A stretch of 64,000 bases of DNA from Gracilaria vermiculophylla (lineage: Eukaryota; Rhodophyta; Florideophyceae; Gracilariales; Gracilariaceae): NCBI GenBank assembly GCA_019155205.2, contig JAHNZQ020000308.1, positions 1,872,285 through 1,936,284 on the forward strand, given 5' to 3'. The position numbers and the translations under genes were made by a program. The notes beneath the pieces are model-generated. The model saw only the letters and a list, made by a program, of their open reading frames with translations, was not told where the DNA came from and did not search any database. This document shows positions 1 to 10,361 of this stretch, one piece after another. The first letter of the stretch is position 1; every line of letters starts with the position of its first letter.

Positions 1-58
1 TGAACTCAAAATCAAAAGTAGACACCATTTAGTACCCACATTGATGTATGGAATTGCA

Positions 59-794
59 CTATGCTTTCAATTGTGTACGTATCTGAGTAAGCACACCTCG
101 CGTGGAAACGACCACTGTTTCCCAGACGGTGAGAAAATCAAAAGTGCTGAAGAAACTATCTGCAAATCCAAATGGCAGCATAGACAGTATGTTACCCCTC
201 GCATATTCCAAAGCCCAGGAATCCGGCTTCATCAAGTACTGCTTACAAGACCCCCGTGGCAATAAGTGCTGGTTACCTGGTTTAAAGACCTCACGTTCTA
301 GAGAGCCGGGCGAAGCTGCCCACTGTTCCCCGTGCAAAATGGTGAACCAGTCGTCAGCCATAAAGCGACCACTGTTATATTTTTGTTGTTAGTAAGCAAT
401 TCGCCAATCGATTTGGAATGCTGAAAACGTACGTGTGACCAGCAGTCCCGACGGGAGTGCCGAATATAATGACATATTCAATCAATGATATGTGCAAGAC
501 AAGCATGCTCCCCATAGCTCCACCGGCATTGTTGAAAAGCCATGGCGGATCATTTAAGATGTACTTCGGATATCTATCGCGCAATTGATTTACCACGTGA
601 TCTATAGTGGTCTTAACGGTACCATTTTCGCTTCGAGAGTTTGATATCGCTGTACGTGCTATGTCGGCCATCGATTCAGGGGTGAACACCGGTTGAGGGG
701 GTCTGAAGTACAACGCTGTGAAAACTGCGATTAGCAATCCCGCGACGGCAAACTTGGCCGAGGGCAGCGGAGAATCTGGGATGAAGGGCTTCAT
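59..794 (-). CDS. ERG2: ERG2/sigma-1 receptor-type sterol C8 isomerase, two exons
   Basis: Two exons read on the minus strand: 794-433 and 371-59, joined across a 61-nt intron (432-372) that starts GTACGT, carries ACTAAC near its 3' end and ends in CAG. Joining restores the family motif GHTGRF across the junction and gives 224 residues, close to the usual ~220 for the family. Visible features are an N-terminal membrane segment at about residues 13-30, the conserved NNAGGAMG block, a IIFGTPVGTAGHTGR block, then MADDWF, a Trp-Ala-Leu-Glu segment and MLPFGF, as in ERG2 and sigma-1 receptors. Known role of the family: moving the sterol double bond from C8 to C7 in the ER membrane; the animal relative is a ligand-binding chaperone without isomerase activity. 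The enzyme role is inferred from the likely sterol-making host. The start is the first ATG before the membrane segment. Confidence 0.9.
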
Positions 795-1864
795 GTAATT
801 GTAGTGTGCCGTTCGGCTGCTCCTTTACCGGAGCAGAAAGTAGCGAGCAAAGATGGCCAATGGTGCTTGCCTTCGCTAAACCAGAGATTCCTTTCAGCGT
901 CGAAGACGAGCTCAAGTGGCTGGCACACAAATGATGGAGAGTGGTTTAAAAACCAGGTATCGTGTCACAAGATGGCATGTGACTGCTTGAATCAGAGATC
1001 CCCGTAAAAAATCAGATCCGTACAGTATTACTGTAAGGCATAGTAAGCGAAGTTTCACCTCTAAAAAGTATTGAACATGCACATCAAAAGTGTTCACGGG
1101 TTCCTGATTTTTTACACGGAGGAATGACTGATACACCAAAAACCCCATCATACGTAACAATGGAGGGTGAAAGGACAAAAGGGATAAAACGCTACAACAC
1201 ACGGCACATATTACTCGAGTTTTCCAACGCCGCATGGTGTTAAATCCCGAAGCTTCGTTCGCCTTGCCTCTTCCATGGTTCCCGAAAGACCAGCCGCTGA
1301 GCATTTGCTGTACATTGCTCAAAATGTGAGTAAAGAGTATAGCTCTGCATCCGGGTCAAGATCAACCCCACAGACTATTTTGTATTGAGAGTTTTTGATC
1401 GTATCCATAGAAGATGCCAGAGCATTTCAGGTGGAACAACGGGAGAGCAAATGCTTGGAGCCCGGGAATCTTTCCTTCTGTGTTCGTGGTTTCAAATGCG
1501 TTTGGAGGCATTCCTCGAAAGCCTTGTTACGGGAAACTGCGCTGTCAATCTTCACAATTCTAAATTCGAAGCGTACTCGGTGTTGACTACGGCCTGCACA
1601 GCTGACATAAGCCATAACGCGCCTTTTCTGAGTGATCAATCGAGTTTATAGCGCTCAAGACCGATGAAAACGATGCTTATGGCAGATTCGTATGCACAAG
1701 ACCCTACCTCCTCTACTTAGAACTTTGCTGGCACTTTTTGGCTACATTTTATAATGAAAAGGTTAACAGAATAGAAACACTCCTAGAGAAGACACTGTCT
1801 ATATACCTTACGTTACGAGCTTCCAGGCCGGAATTCGAAAGTAACGCTCTCCCTTACTCTAATC
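795..1864. other. Intergenic, no gene recognised
   Basis: Lies upstream of the ERG2-type gene and downstream of the Hip-thioredoxin gene. Short open frames on both strands (for example 912-1322 minus and 1385-1651 plus) show no recognisable domain or composition bias. It probably holds the promoter of the ERG2-type gene; no clear TATA element was found. Confidence 0.5.
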
Positions 1865-3499
1865 TTAATCAACCTCGTCGGCTAAATTGCTCGTAAAGCC
1901 ACTCTTATTCTCAAGGCCAATGTCCGCCGCTGAGGTACCATTGCTGGAGGGAGGCACGTCTGTGCTGTCAGTTTTAGGACCAGCATCATCACCGCCAGAA
2001 GCCCCCGGAGTGCCTCCCATCATACTGGCCATAACAGCCTGAACTACCGGACCAACGTCTGGGTCACTGATGTACTTCAATACGTTGGACATGGCCTTGT
2101 CAGGTGCAGACCCTTGCAATTCTGTGAATATCGTCATCAGCTTTTCCCTCACTTCAGGTTTCTTCATTTTTTCTTTCACTTCATTCGATAGATTAAGTCC
2201 ACTCAGAAGTCCATCTAGTCCAGCCATTCCTTCAGGCATGTCACCCTGAGTTGGCTTAAAATTTGTCTCCGCTGTCTCTCTGGCCTTTTCTTCTTCGTAC
2301 CTCTTCAAAGCCTCTTTTCTTCTCTGCTCTCTCTCCTTCTTTTCTTTCAAAGCGACTCGATCCCTCTTCTTTGCCTCTCTCTTCAATCTCAGTTCCCGAA
2401 TTTGATTCCACCTCATTTCAACTTCAGTTTCAGCTTTTCCTGCCTCTTCATCGAAGTCCAAAGCGTTTCCTTTCTGTAAATCTTTTGCAGCAAGTTCCCA
2501 TTCTCCCAACAATGCATACGCCTTGCCTCTTGTTTTGAGAGCTTTGGCAGAGCTCTCGTTTTCCTTGAGCGCTGTTTCGCAGTCACGAATCGCAGCGTAC
2601 GGACGCTTTAAGTGCAACAATACCTCCGCCCTCTTCGCCAAAGCCAGTGTGGATGGCTTTATATTCATGAGCTCGTTGTACTTTTCCAATGCAGCCGTCC
2701 AGTTGGCATCGGCAGCCAATTGTGAGGCTTCCTGCTTGAGCTCCATCATATTATCAGTATCAGCTTCAGAAAGTTCAGCATGAATATCACCCAGAGGCAA
2801 AACTTGTGGGTTCACGTCACGTTCTTCTAATGGTAGAACTCCAGCGTCCCTATTAAACTCTTCAATCAAGGACTTCTCTTCAAGAATCGCTTTCTCTTCG
2901 TCATCATCATCGAGCTCGTTCTCTTTCTGCACTTCAGGTTGAGCACTGTCTTGCTCAGTGTTCATATCTCGTTGTTCAGTCTCCTGACCATTATCGGTTT
3001 GCATTTCTTCGTTCTTGCTCATACTGCTTTCAGCAGCTTTCTTGATCATCATTTCGAGTTTCTTCGGATCAGCACCCATAAATGAGTCGACCTCAGCACC
3101 ATCCTTGAACATGCGGAAGGTTGGCATAGCAGAAATGTTCATTTCTTTGGCTAAATCCATTGCTTGATCCACATCAAACCTGGCAAATATTACAGACCCC
3201 TGGTATTCTTCAGCGAGACGCTCGTAAGTAGGTGAAATGGCTTTACATGGACCACACCATGTAGCAAAGGCATCTACGACGATCGGAATGCTACCTGCTT
3301 CGGAAAGTAAAGCGTTCCACGACGGTAGGCTGTCCACAGTGCGAACCGGAACGGGTTGCAGATCAGCTGATGGAAGTTCAGCGCCCAAGGATACCATGAA
3401 AGATCGTAGAAAGGCAAGACGGGAGTCATGAATCGCAGACGGATTTTGCTGTAGATAAGCAACAAGGCGTTCCGCATTCTCGATTGATGAAGCATCCAT
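1865..3499 (-). CDS. Hsp70-interacting protein (Hip) with inserted thioredoxin domain (TDX-like)
   Basis: Intronless, 544 residues, ATG at 3499. Domain order: a Hip N-terminal dimerisation-like segment (about 1-45, with a FLRSFMVSLGAELP block), a thioredoxin domain (about 52-155) with the intact active site WCGPC at 81-85 and the cis-Pro in AMPTF, an acidic linker, a TPR block (about 250-365), a long Lys/Arg/Glu helix, and an STI1/DP-type C-terminal domain (about 425-490) containing repeated Met-Gly near SMMGG. Hip binds the Hsp70 ATPase domain through its TPRs and slows nucleotide release; plant TDX proteins join this to a thioredoxin disulfide reductase and redox chaperone. In Arabidopsis TDX the thioredoxin is C-terminal; here it lies between the dimerisation and TPR parts. 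No targeting peptide is seen, so a cytosolic protein is likely. Confidence 0.92.
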   Translation of the reverse strand: MDASSIENAERLVAYLQQNPSAIHDSRLAFLRSFMVSLGAELPSADLQPVPVRTVDSLPSWNALLSEAGSIPIVVDAFATWCGPCKAISPTYERLAEEYQGSVIFARFDVDQAMDLAKEMNISAMPTFRMFKDGAEVDSFMGADPKKLEMMIKKAAESSMSKNEEMQTDNGQETEQRDMNTEQDSAQPEVQKENELDDDDEEKAILEEKSLIEEFNRDAGVLPLEERDVNPQVLPLGDIHAELSEADTDNMMELKQEASQLAADANWTAALEKYNELMNIKPSTLALAKRAEVLLHLKRPYAAIRDCETALKENESSAKALKTRGKAYALLGEWELAAKDLQKGNALDFDEEAGKAETEVEMRWNQIRELRLKREAKKRDRVALKEKKEREQRRKEALKRYEEEKARETAETNFKPTQGDMPEGMAGLDGLLSGLNLSNEVKEKMKKPEVREKLMTIFTELQGSAPDKAMSNVLKYISDPDVGPVVQAVMASMMGGTPGASGGDDAGPKTDSTDVPPSSNGTSAADIGLENKSGFTSNLADEVD

Positions 3500-4380
3500 A
3501 CTTGACTAACCGCTAACCCCTGCGTGGAAGTCCAAATACGCGTTAGAGAGAGAAAGACCTGGCTGCTTTCACGACCAACTGGATCTACGGCCCTTGTCGA
3601 CGTCCCTAACGTCTCAACCGCCAGATCTGATAGTAACGCGGGGACGCGTGAAGATGGGCTCTTGAAACGGATCGACGGATTCGGCGCGACGAGATTGAAC
3701 CAATAAGAAACGGCCGAGATGTTTCCAGATATTTCTTTAGATTGGAGCGATCGCAAAGTGCGCAGGCATCGAGTAATCAAAAAATATTTTCCTTTGTGAT
3801 TTGACAAATAAGGTACAAACAGGCTATTATATAATGACGGATAAAGAAAGTAGTCCTTTGAAATGGGACAACACATTACCTGAAAACCTTGTTCGCGAAC
3901 AACGAAGAGTACTGTACGGGATGCTTCAGTAACCACTCGTCCTGTACATTGGCAACGCTAGATTGCCGATGTTAATGCAACTTAGGTCTCTCAAGGTCGC
4001 TGTTGACGTGCAATGGTTGAGCATCATACGTAGTGCTGAGACAAACCTCCACCAAAGTCGGAAGGCAGAAAAGCAAAAATGAAAACCGACGTGGATCGCA
4101 ACTTGGGCCTAACCTTTTGCGGAAGCGAATGGCGATGGCTAAAAAGCTGAGACATGTTACCTTCGACGAATGAGTTCAACTTTTGCTTCCTTCAAAAGCC
4201 GCTGAGATCAAAACCAGTTCCTCCCTTTGAACAAGATAAGGCGTTCCCTTGAAACATGGCCAAGTAAACCCTGAACGATGCCGTAGAGCCACAAGAAGAG
4301 TATTGGTTTATTTAGGTGATCATGGGGATTGCCAAGCTTACGAAAATCTTGTTGGAGGACGGGATAGGGTGCCATCATAC
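3500..4380. other. Intergenic, promoter side of the Hip-thioredoxin gene
   Basis: About 880 bp between two minus-strand genes. Open frames here (for example 3524-3706 plus) show no recognisable domain. It should hold the promoter of the Hip-thioredoxin gene and the 3' end of the long coiled-coil gene; no specific element could be defined. Confidence 0.4.
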
Positions 4381-7300
4381 CTACGCGCCAAAGTCCAAAC
4401 TTCTTCGAGCATGATGTGCCTTCGGCATGATTGGGGGCCTTGAATTTCCATCTCTTGGCGATAGTGGCGGACGTAGGCTGTGTGCTCGCGGCCGTTTCAT
4501 AGCTGGCGATAACCCTTTTGTACTCGGTGACACTTGACGTTTGGTTTCAACTTCCAGCTTTTTAGCGATCACAGCATGCTTTTTCTTTTCATGTTGCAAA
4601 AGCATCTCCGCCCGACGAGCCCTTCGCTGCAATTTCACAACTTTGATTAACAGCTTCTCATGAACCCTTTGTAATTCACTCAGCTCCCCGAGATTATCTT
4701 GCGACTCTGCAACCGACAAACGCATTGCTTCTTTTTCTTCCTCAACACGCAAACACTTCTCGCGGGTTTCCTGCAAGATAGTCTCGAAATTGGCGAGTTC
4801 TTCCTCTTTGAGTCTAAGTCGCAAGTCGCATTCCGTGGCATCCTTTTCATACACCTCAATCTTTTGATGCAAGTGCTTGGCGTCGTCGTTTCTGAGGCGA
4901 ACAATTTCGTCCAACTTCACCTGCACTTTTTCAAGTTGTGTTGTTGCCTCCTGATGTTCGAGTTTTAGTCGTTCAATGGTCCTATCGCGTGCGAGAATTG
5001 TATCTTCGCTCTGGCGCAGGTTTTGCCTCACTTCTTCGAGATGGCGTGAAGTTCGTTCATGGTCCGCAGTGACAGAAGAATTCGCACACTGCCATTGCTC
5101 CGTCCTCGAACTGAAGTCCTTTGACAGGCGCTCGACTTCTTCCTGACTGCTTCGAATTCTGTCCTCGAGCGGAGGAATGATAATCGAGTTCAACCTTTCA
5201 ACTTCCATCAGGTGCTTCTTTGCGAGACCTTCTTGTTCGACGAAGCACTTTTGAGAATCAGCAAGCTTCCCTTCAGTTTCATGCAGCGTATGCGACAGGC
5301 TTGTTATTTCAGCCTTAAGTTCAGTTTCGACTTCGAGTAGACGAGCAATTTCGTGCTGCAGACTGTGACTGTCCTCTTCCATAGTATGCACTTTTGCTGA
5401 GTGGAGTTCTCCTAGCTCAGCCAGCCGTTGCGCAGAAGCAGATTCAGAACTCTCGAGAATTCGTTCAAGTTCAGATATTTTCTCTACCATCTCACGGAGT
5501 TTCTCTTCTAGTAAGCTTTGTTCATCTCGGAAACGTGCCTGCGATTCACTTAAGGTGTTTTGCATCTGAGATAGCTTGGATTCCAGAGTTTCGATCGATT
5601 CGGCAGCACTTTTATACTTTTCATTAGCGTCTTTTAGCCTCTCATCCTTCTCGCTCAGGTTGTCAAGGAGCTCTTGAACTTCACTCTTCTTCATATTAAA
5701 TGCAAGGCGACTCTGTTCCAACTCTCTTTCAAGCTCTTCTTTTTCCTTTACAACCAAATGATGATCCGCAGCAATTGAGTCATGTTTCCGATGCAGATTG
5801 TTCAATTCTGCGACTTTGCCAGCCAGCTCTCTTCTTAAATCATCTCTGTCTGCAGCCAGAACGGCAGCTTGAGACCTCAAACGCTCTTCCAGTGAATTAA
5901 TTTCGGAACGCAATTCGTGAACTGTTCTGTCGGCCTGTTCTGACGCCTTTCGGAATGTCTCCGTAAATTCTTCATCCATTCTAGCTGTTTCTGTTTTCTT
6001 TTCTTCTTCAAAAGCAGCTCGTAATGACAATTTCTGATCCTCAAAGAGTTGTTCACTGTTTCGAATATCCGATTCCAGTCTTGAGATCTTCTCTTCGAGT
6101 TCTGCCTGCCTGGAGGAAGAGTCTTTCGTCTCTTTTTCTTTAGCTCTCACATTGTATTCGAGATTGGAGATCACTTCATTTTGATTTCGATTCAATACGC
6201 GCATGTCCTCAAGCTCTCCTTCCAATTGTGCAACAGATTGTCTTAGAGAGTCATTCAGTTCCGTTAAAGAGTGCAGCGATTCCTTGACTTTGTCAACCTC
6301 GTTAACTGCTTCACAACGTTCCGAATTCAACTGATCAATCTCCTTTTCCAGTTGCTTGGCTCTAGCGTCTAGCTCAGTTTTCTCTTCGGACAGGGAACGA
6401 AGCAAATTCTGCAAGTCCAGAATTGTAGTGCCGGTCACCTGCTCTCTTGAAGAAAGAGCGCTAATTTCCGCTTGACTTTTGTTTAGGTTTTCGTTGCTAT
6501 GATGCAGAGCTTCTTGTGCTGCCTGTAATTCTTTCGAAGAGTTGGAGACCTCCAGGCGTAGTGCGTTTCTTGCTTCAGTCAAGCTCTTCAGCTCTACCTG
6601 CAGAACTTCTAATTCTTGAAGCCGAGATTCGTTAGTAGCTATGGCTGTGGCATATAGAGACGTTTTTTCAGTTACTTCTGAAGACAAAGATTGGATCTTT
6701 TCGTTTGCTTCTTTCACCTCAACCTCCAGTTCATGGTTCTTGACCTCCATTGAGGATCTCGCCGCTAGTATCGTCATGCGTTCAGTTTCCAGATCGTTGC
6801 ACTTGTTCTGCAGCTGGTCCCGCGCTTCACTTATTGCTTGAAGAGAAGAACGAGCATCCGCCATTTCATAGGATGTTTGCTTCAACTTTTCCGCCAACTC
6901 GGCTTTTTCAAAATCGAGTTTCTCAACTCGGAGTTTGACATCCTTTAGTTCTTCGGAATGTTCTTTCCGAATTGCAATCACTTGCATTTCGAGACGTTCT
7001 TTGAGTTGCAAATGGCCATTTAGCTGATCAACTTTTGTTTCAGCAGCTTTCTTGGCAACCTGATACTGTTCGCATTCATCCTCCTTCCTCCTTAATTCTT
7101 CTGCAAGAGAAGTAAGGGCTACCTCGGCGGCCTCTTCTTGATCTTGTAGGCGTTTCTCTGACTCTTCTGACACAAGTTTGTAACCAACGGCAACCCTCTC
7201 CAAATCACTCAGTTTGCCCGAGATGTTCCTTATCGTAGAGTCCTTCTCATCGATCGTTCTTCTACATTCAGAAATGACAACTTCCAATTCTCCATTTTCG

Positions 7301-9771
7301 GTTTCAAGAGCAGAAATGGAATGGTTTAATTTTCCTTCGCGAGCTTTATGCTCCTCTAGCTCCGACTGTATGTGAATGGCGTGTTGCAAGTACTTTTCGA
7401 TGGAGACAATGAAAGTGTTCGCTATAATTTGCAGCTCTGAAACCGACTTGCTTTCATCAATATCGATTGTAGGAGGGATTTCATTGTCTGCGCAGATTGC
7501 GCAAACCTGCTTTATTCTATGCACGATCCTTCGTAGAAGAGTTGCACACATATCTCTTGCAGATTTGGCCCCTGAAATGTCAGCTCGTAATTGCATGACT
7601 TCCTTCTTGTGAACATTGCTCTGAATTTGGACCACTTTCTCACTGGCTTTGCTTGCTTCGTCAATGAGTTTGTCAGATTCGCTGAGCTTGCTCTTTAGTA
7701 AAGTCACCTTTGCGAAAAGTTCTTTCGTTTCCTCTTGAAACTTCTCTTTGTCTAAACGTAAAGAAGCCAAATCCGTTTCTTTCACGACGATTGTGCGTTT
7801 CGCCGAGTCCAACTGGTTCAACATCTGCTCATTGTCCTTTCGAAAGCTTTCGAGTTGCGTCTTCATAGACACAAGCTCATGCGCCAGTCTCTTTTGATTC
7901 TCTTCGAATTCCTTGACTTCCAATGATGCTTGCTCGCGAGTTTCAGACAAAGACGACTCCAGTCGCTCACGCTCTGTTTTGAAAGCTGCAGTTGTTCTCG
8001 ATAGAGTTTCTCGATGTTCATGTAGCTGTGTCTTCAATTCTGAAATTAAAGAATCCTTTTCTGAAAGTGTATCACCAATTCGCTGTCGGTCAATGCTATG
8101 GCGAGATTCCTGAGCAGCGATTCGTTGCTCGCATTCGATGAGTTCCCTCTTTGCCTCAACCAACAAATTACGCTTTTCATCGAGCTCCAATTGTTGACTC
8201 TCATTATTGGCCTGAAGTGCATACAACTGTCTCTGCATATTTTCATTATTTCCTCGCAACCCATTTACTGCATTCATATTCTGTTCCATCACAGACTTCA
8301 TTTGATGATAGTCCTCTTGTCTCGGTCTTATGCTCAACTCCTCTTTGATAACTTGCAACTGGGATTCAAGTTTAGTCTTCTCGGTTCGAGAGATATCCAG
8401 TTGAGAGTTAAACTCTGACTTCATTGCTATCATTTCATCACGAGATTGAGAAAGCTGCTGTTCCAGACTCTGAATAAAGGATTGTTTATCTTCGATTGTG
8501 ATATTTTGTTGTGTCGATGTCTTTTTCAAAGCAGCGGCCTCTTCCCGAACTTTCACCAGATCTGCTTCAAGTTGCTTCAGATTAGTGCTTTTAGCGTTAA
8601 GTTCAGCAGCCATGTTTTTGAACTCCTCTGGCCCGGGTCTCTGATTAACAAGGGCCTTGGTCTCCTCCAGCTCTGTCAGTAGTTCAGCAACTTTCTCACG
8701 GAAAGCTTGATTGTTCTTTTCAAAATTATCTTTCATCGCAGCAGATTGAGAATTTGCTTCGTCTAATAGTTCACGAGATTCATTAATAGTTTTCTCCTGC
8801 TCCATAATCTGCTTTTGCTGTTCGTGGCTCTTCACCTTCAAGGATTCCGCCTCACTGCAAAGATTCGAAAAGTCCTGACGTAATTGATCAAGGGCATTTG
8901 ACGACTTCTGAAGCTGCAGATCCTTCTGCTCATGACCTTCCATTTCCTTGCTGTGCCTTTTTTCAAGGGATTCGTTACGTGACTGGAGACTATCGTAGTC
9001 CTTGCGAATGGACCGTAAGTCGTTAGTCGTTCTCAATAGGTCAGTTTCAATGGATTTGTATTCTTCAGCGGAAGGGCGGCTGGAGAGTTCATCCATGGTG
9101 ATTTGCAATCTCTCTTGCAGAGCTTGCTGTTCTTCAGCAGCAGTTAATATTTTCTGTTGATGCTCTGCCTTGAACTCATCAAAAAGAATGTCCTTTTCGG
9201 CGAACAAAGCTTCAAAATGACGCGTTTCTTCTTTCGATTGTGATATCACACTGGCAAGCTGTTTTTCGTATTGATGAAGTTGTTGTTCACATGCTGAAAG
9301 CTGTTGACGAGCACCGAGAAGAAGTACATCTTTCTGCTTCAACTGCAAGGAGTGCCTCTCTCCCAGGTCAGATATCTCGTCTGTCTGTTTCGAAAGCTGT
9401 TCAAGCTGTCGAACCTTCTCTCGCAAAGTGGCTTCCAGTGTGTGAAATTGTTTTTGGGAAGGGCCTTGCTGAAGTTTTGAAAGCAATTGAGCGTTAGACT
9501 GTTTGAGCTCATTGAGTTCAGATTGGTGTTTGAGCTTGAGAGCGGCGTTAAACTTCTGTAACTGAGCGTGCTGTTGTTCTCGTTGAAGTTCACAGGCGGC
9601 CAGTCTGGCACGTAGCCCTTCTATATCACCTTCAGAACTGAGCAAAAGTGTTTCAAGCTCAGTTTCCTTTCGAGAGGCCTTCTCTAGCCGGCGCTTCTGC
9701 TTGACAAGCTCGGAACGAAGCTTCTCGACAGTTTGCAGAAGTTGATCTCTCTCACTCTGTTGAGGCGGCAT
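4381..9771 (-). CDS. Very long coiled-coil protein, function unknown
   Basis: A single uninterrupted frame of 1796 residues, ATG at 9771. Almost the whole protein is Glu/Lys/Gln/Leu-rich heptad sequence typical of extended parallel coiled coils (myosin-tail, golgin, SMC-arm or spindle-pole type). A short less regular stretch at roughly residues 740-790 contains two Cys (Arg-Ile-Lys-Gln-Val-Cys-Ala-Ile-Cys). The last ~70 residues are basic and Pro/Ser-rich with several Ser-Pro sites and a terminal RRSLDFGA, which looks like a regulated tail. There is no kinesin, myosin or SMC ATPase head, no GRIP domain and no membrane segment that I can see. Candidates are a centrosomal/spindle, Golgi tether or nuclear pore (TPR/Mlp-like) filament protein; composition alone cannot choose among them. 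Confidence 0.85.
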   Translation of the reverse strand: MPPQQSERDQLLQTVEKLRSELVKQKRRLEKASRKETELETLLLSSEGDIEGLRARLAACELQREQQHAQLQKFNAALKLKHQSELNELKQSNAQLLSKLQQGPSQKQFHTLEATLREKVRQLEQLSKQTDEISDLGERHSLQLKQKDVLLLGARQQLSACEQQLHQYEKQLASVISQSKEETRHFEALFAEKDILFDEFKAEHQQKILTAAEEQQALQERLQITMDELSSRPSAEEYKSIETDLLRTTNDLRSIRKDYDSLQSRNESLEKRHSKEMEGHEQKDLQLQKSSNALDQLRQDFSNLCSEAESLKVKSHEQQKQIMEQEKTINESRELLDEANSQSAAMKDNFEKNNQAFREKVAELLTELEETKALVNQRPGPEEFKNMAAELNAKSTNLKQLEADLVKVREEAAALKKTSTQQNITIEDKQSFIQSLEQQLSQSRDEMIAMKSEFNSQLDISRTEKTKLESQLQVIKEELSIRPRQEDYHQMKSVMEQNMNAVNGLRGNNENMQRQLYALQANNESQQLELDEKRNLLVEAKRELIECEQRIAAQESRHSIDRQRIGDTLSEKDSLISELKTQLHEHRETLSRTTAAFKTERERLESSLSETREQASLEVKEFEENQKRLAHELVSMKTQLESFRKDNEQMLNQLDSAKRTIVVKETDLASLRLDKEKFQEETKELFAKVTLLKSKLSESDKLIDEASKASEKVVQIQSNVHKKEVMQLRADISGAKSARDMCATLLRRIVHRIKQVCAICADNEIPPTIDIDESKSVSELQIIANTFIVSIEKYLQHAIHIQSELEEHKAREGKLNHSISALETENGELEVVISECRRTIDEKDSTIRNISGKLSDLERVAVGYKLVSEESEKRLQDQEEAAEVALTSLAEELRRKEDECEQYQVAKKAAETKVDQLNGHLQLKERLEMQVIAIRKEHSEELKDVKLRVEKLDFEKAELAEKLKQTSYEMADARSSLQAISEARDQLQNKCNDLETERMTILAARSSMEVKNHELEVEVKEANEKIQSLSSEVTEKTSLYATAIATNESRLQELEVLQVELKSLTEARNALRLEVSNSSKELQAAQEALHHSNENLNKSQAEISALSSREQVTGTTILDLQNLLRSLSEEKTELDARAKQLEKEIDQLNSERCEAVNEVDKVKESLHSLTELNDSLRQSVAQLEGELEDMRVLNRNQNEVISNLEYNVRAKEKETKDSSSRQAELEEKISRLESDIRNSEQLFEDQKLSLRAAFEEEKKTETARMDEEFTETFRKASEQADRTVHELRSEINSLEERLRSQAAVLAADRDDLRRELAGKVAELNNLHRKHDSIAADHHLVVKEKEELERELEQSRLAFNMKKSEVQELLDNLSEKDERLKDANEKYKSAAESIETLESKLSQMQNTLSESQARFRDEQSLLEEKLREMVEKISELERILESSESASAQRLAELGELHSAKVHTMEEDSHSLQHEIARLLEVETELKAEITSLSHTLHETEGKLADSQKCFVEQEGLAKKHLMEVERLNSIIIPPLEDRIRSSQEEVERLSKDFSSRTEQWQCANSSVTADHERTSRHLEEVRQNLRQSEDTILARDRTIERLKLEHQEATTQLEKVQVKLDEIVRLRNDDAKHLHQKIEVYEKDATECDLRLRLKEEELANFETILQETREKCLRVEEEKEAMRLSVAESQDNLGELSELQRVHEKLLIKVVKLQRRARRAEMLLQHEKKKHAVIAKKLEVETKRQVSPSTKGLSPAMKRPRAHSLRPPLSPRDGNSRPPIMPKAHHARRSLDFGA

Positions 9772-10361
9772 TGCGACGCTAAGGAACGAGCGTCAGACTC
9801 GAAGAACGAACGACGGAGCCCAGGCAGAAATTGTACACGATGCTCAGCCGATTTGGGGGTCCCCGGACGTGGATGTACTGTGGCTTGCCACGATGATTAT
9901 TGTTGGGTGTTGGAGTGTTTGGGCATCGAGCAAACCCGTGTCAAATCGACGGGCGGTATGATTACGACGGGGAGCTTGGTGTGGGCTGAGCAGGAACAAA
10001 ATTGATCTTCGCTGAGGATTCAAATGATTTTCAAAAACTTGGGTTTGAAATTTTGAAAATGGTGATTTTCAAGGTCCGAAGTGGTGCGGCGATTGATCAA
10101 CGCACCCGGGGAGCAGCCTGTGGTAACCCTTTATCCCTAGTATAGTTGGCAAGCCCGCGTATGAGCGCCCACTCTCTGCTTTGCTGACCGCACTACAACA
10201 AACTGAGAGTATACGAGGAGACGAATTTAAGTTACAGTCGTCACCGACATCCCTGTGCGTGCGTGGCCAGCGTTAAGCACTCGCGAATTTGCCGCAACCA
10301 TGAGAAAATCTAATCACATCAGATATCGCAACTACCGACTTTATCTACAGTAGACTATATA
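9772..10361. other. Intergenic between two minus-strand genes
   Basis: About 590 bp. It should contain the promoter of the coiled-coil gene just downstream on the minus strand. No coding signal, RNA gene or repeat was recognised. Confidence 0.4.

Noticed and set aside
912..1322. 136-codon minus-strand frame between ERG2 and Hip genes
   Set aside because: Two hydrophobic patches but no recognisable family, no clear start context and no supporting splice pattern.
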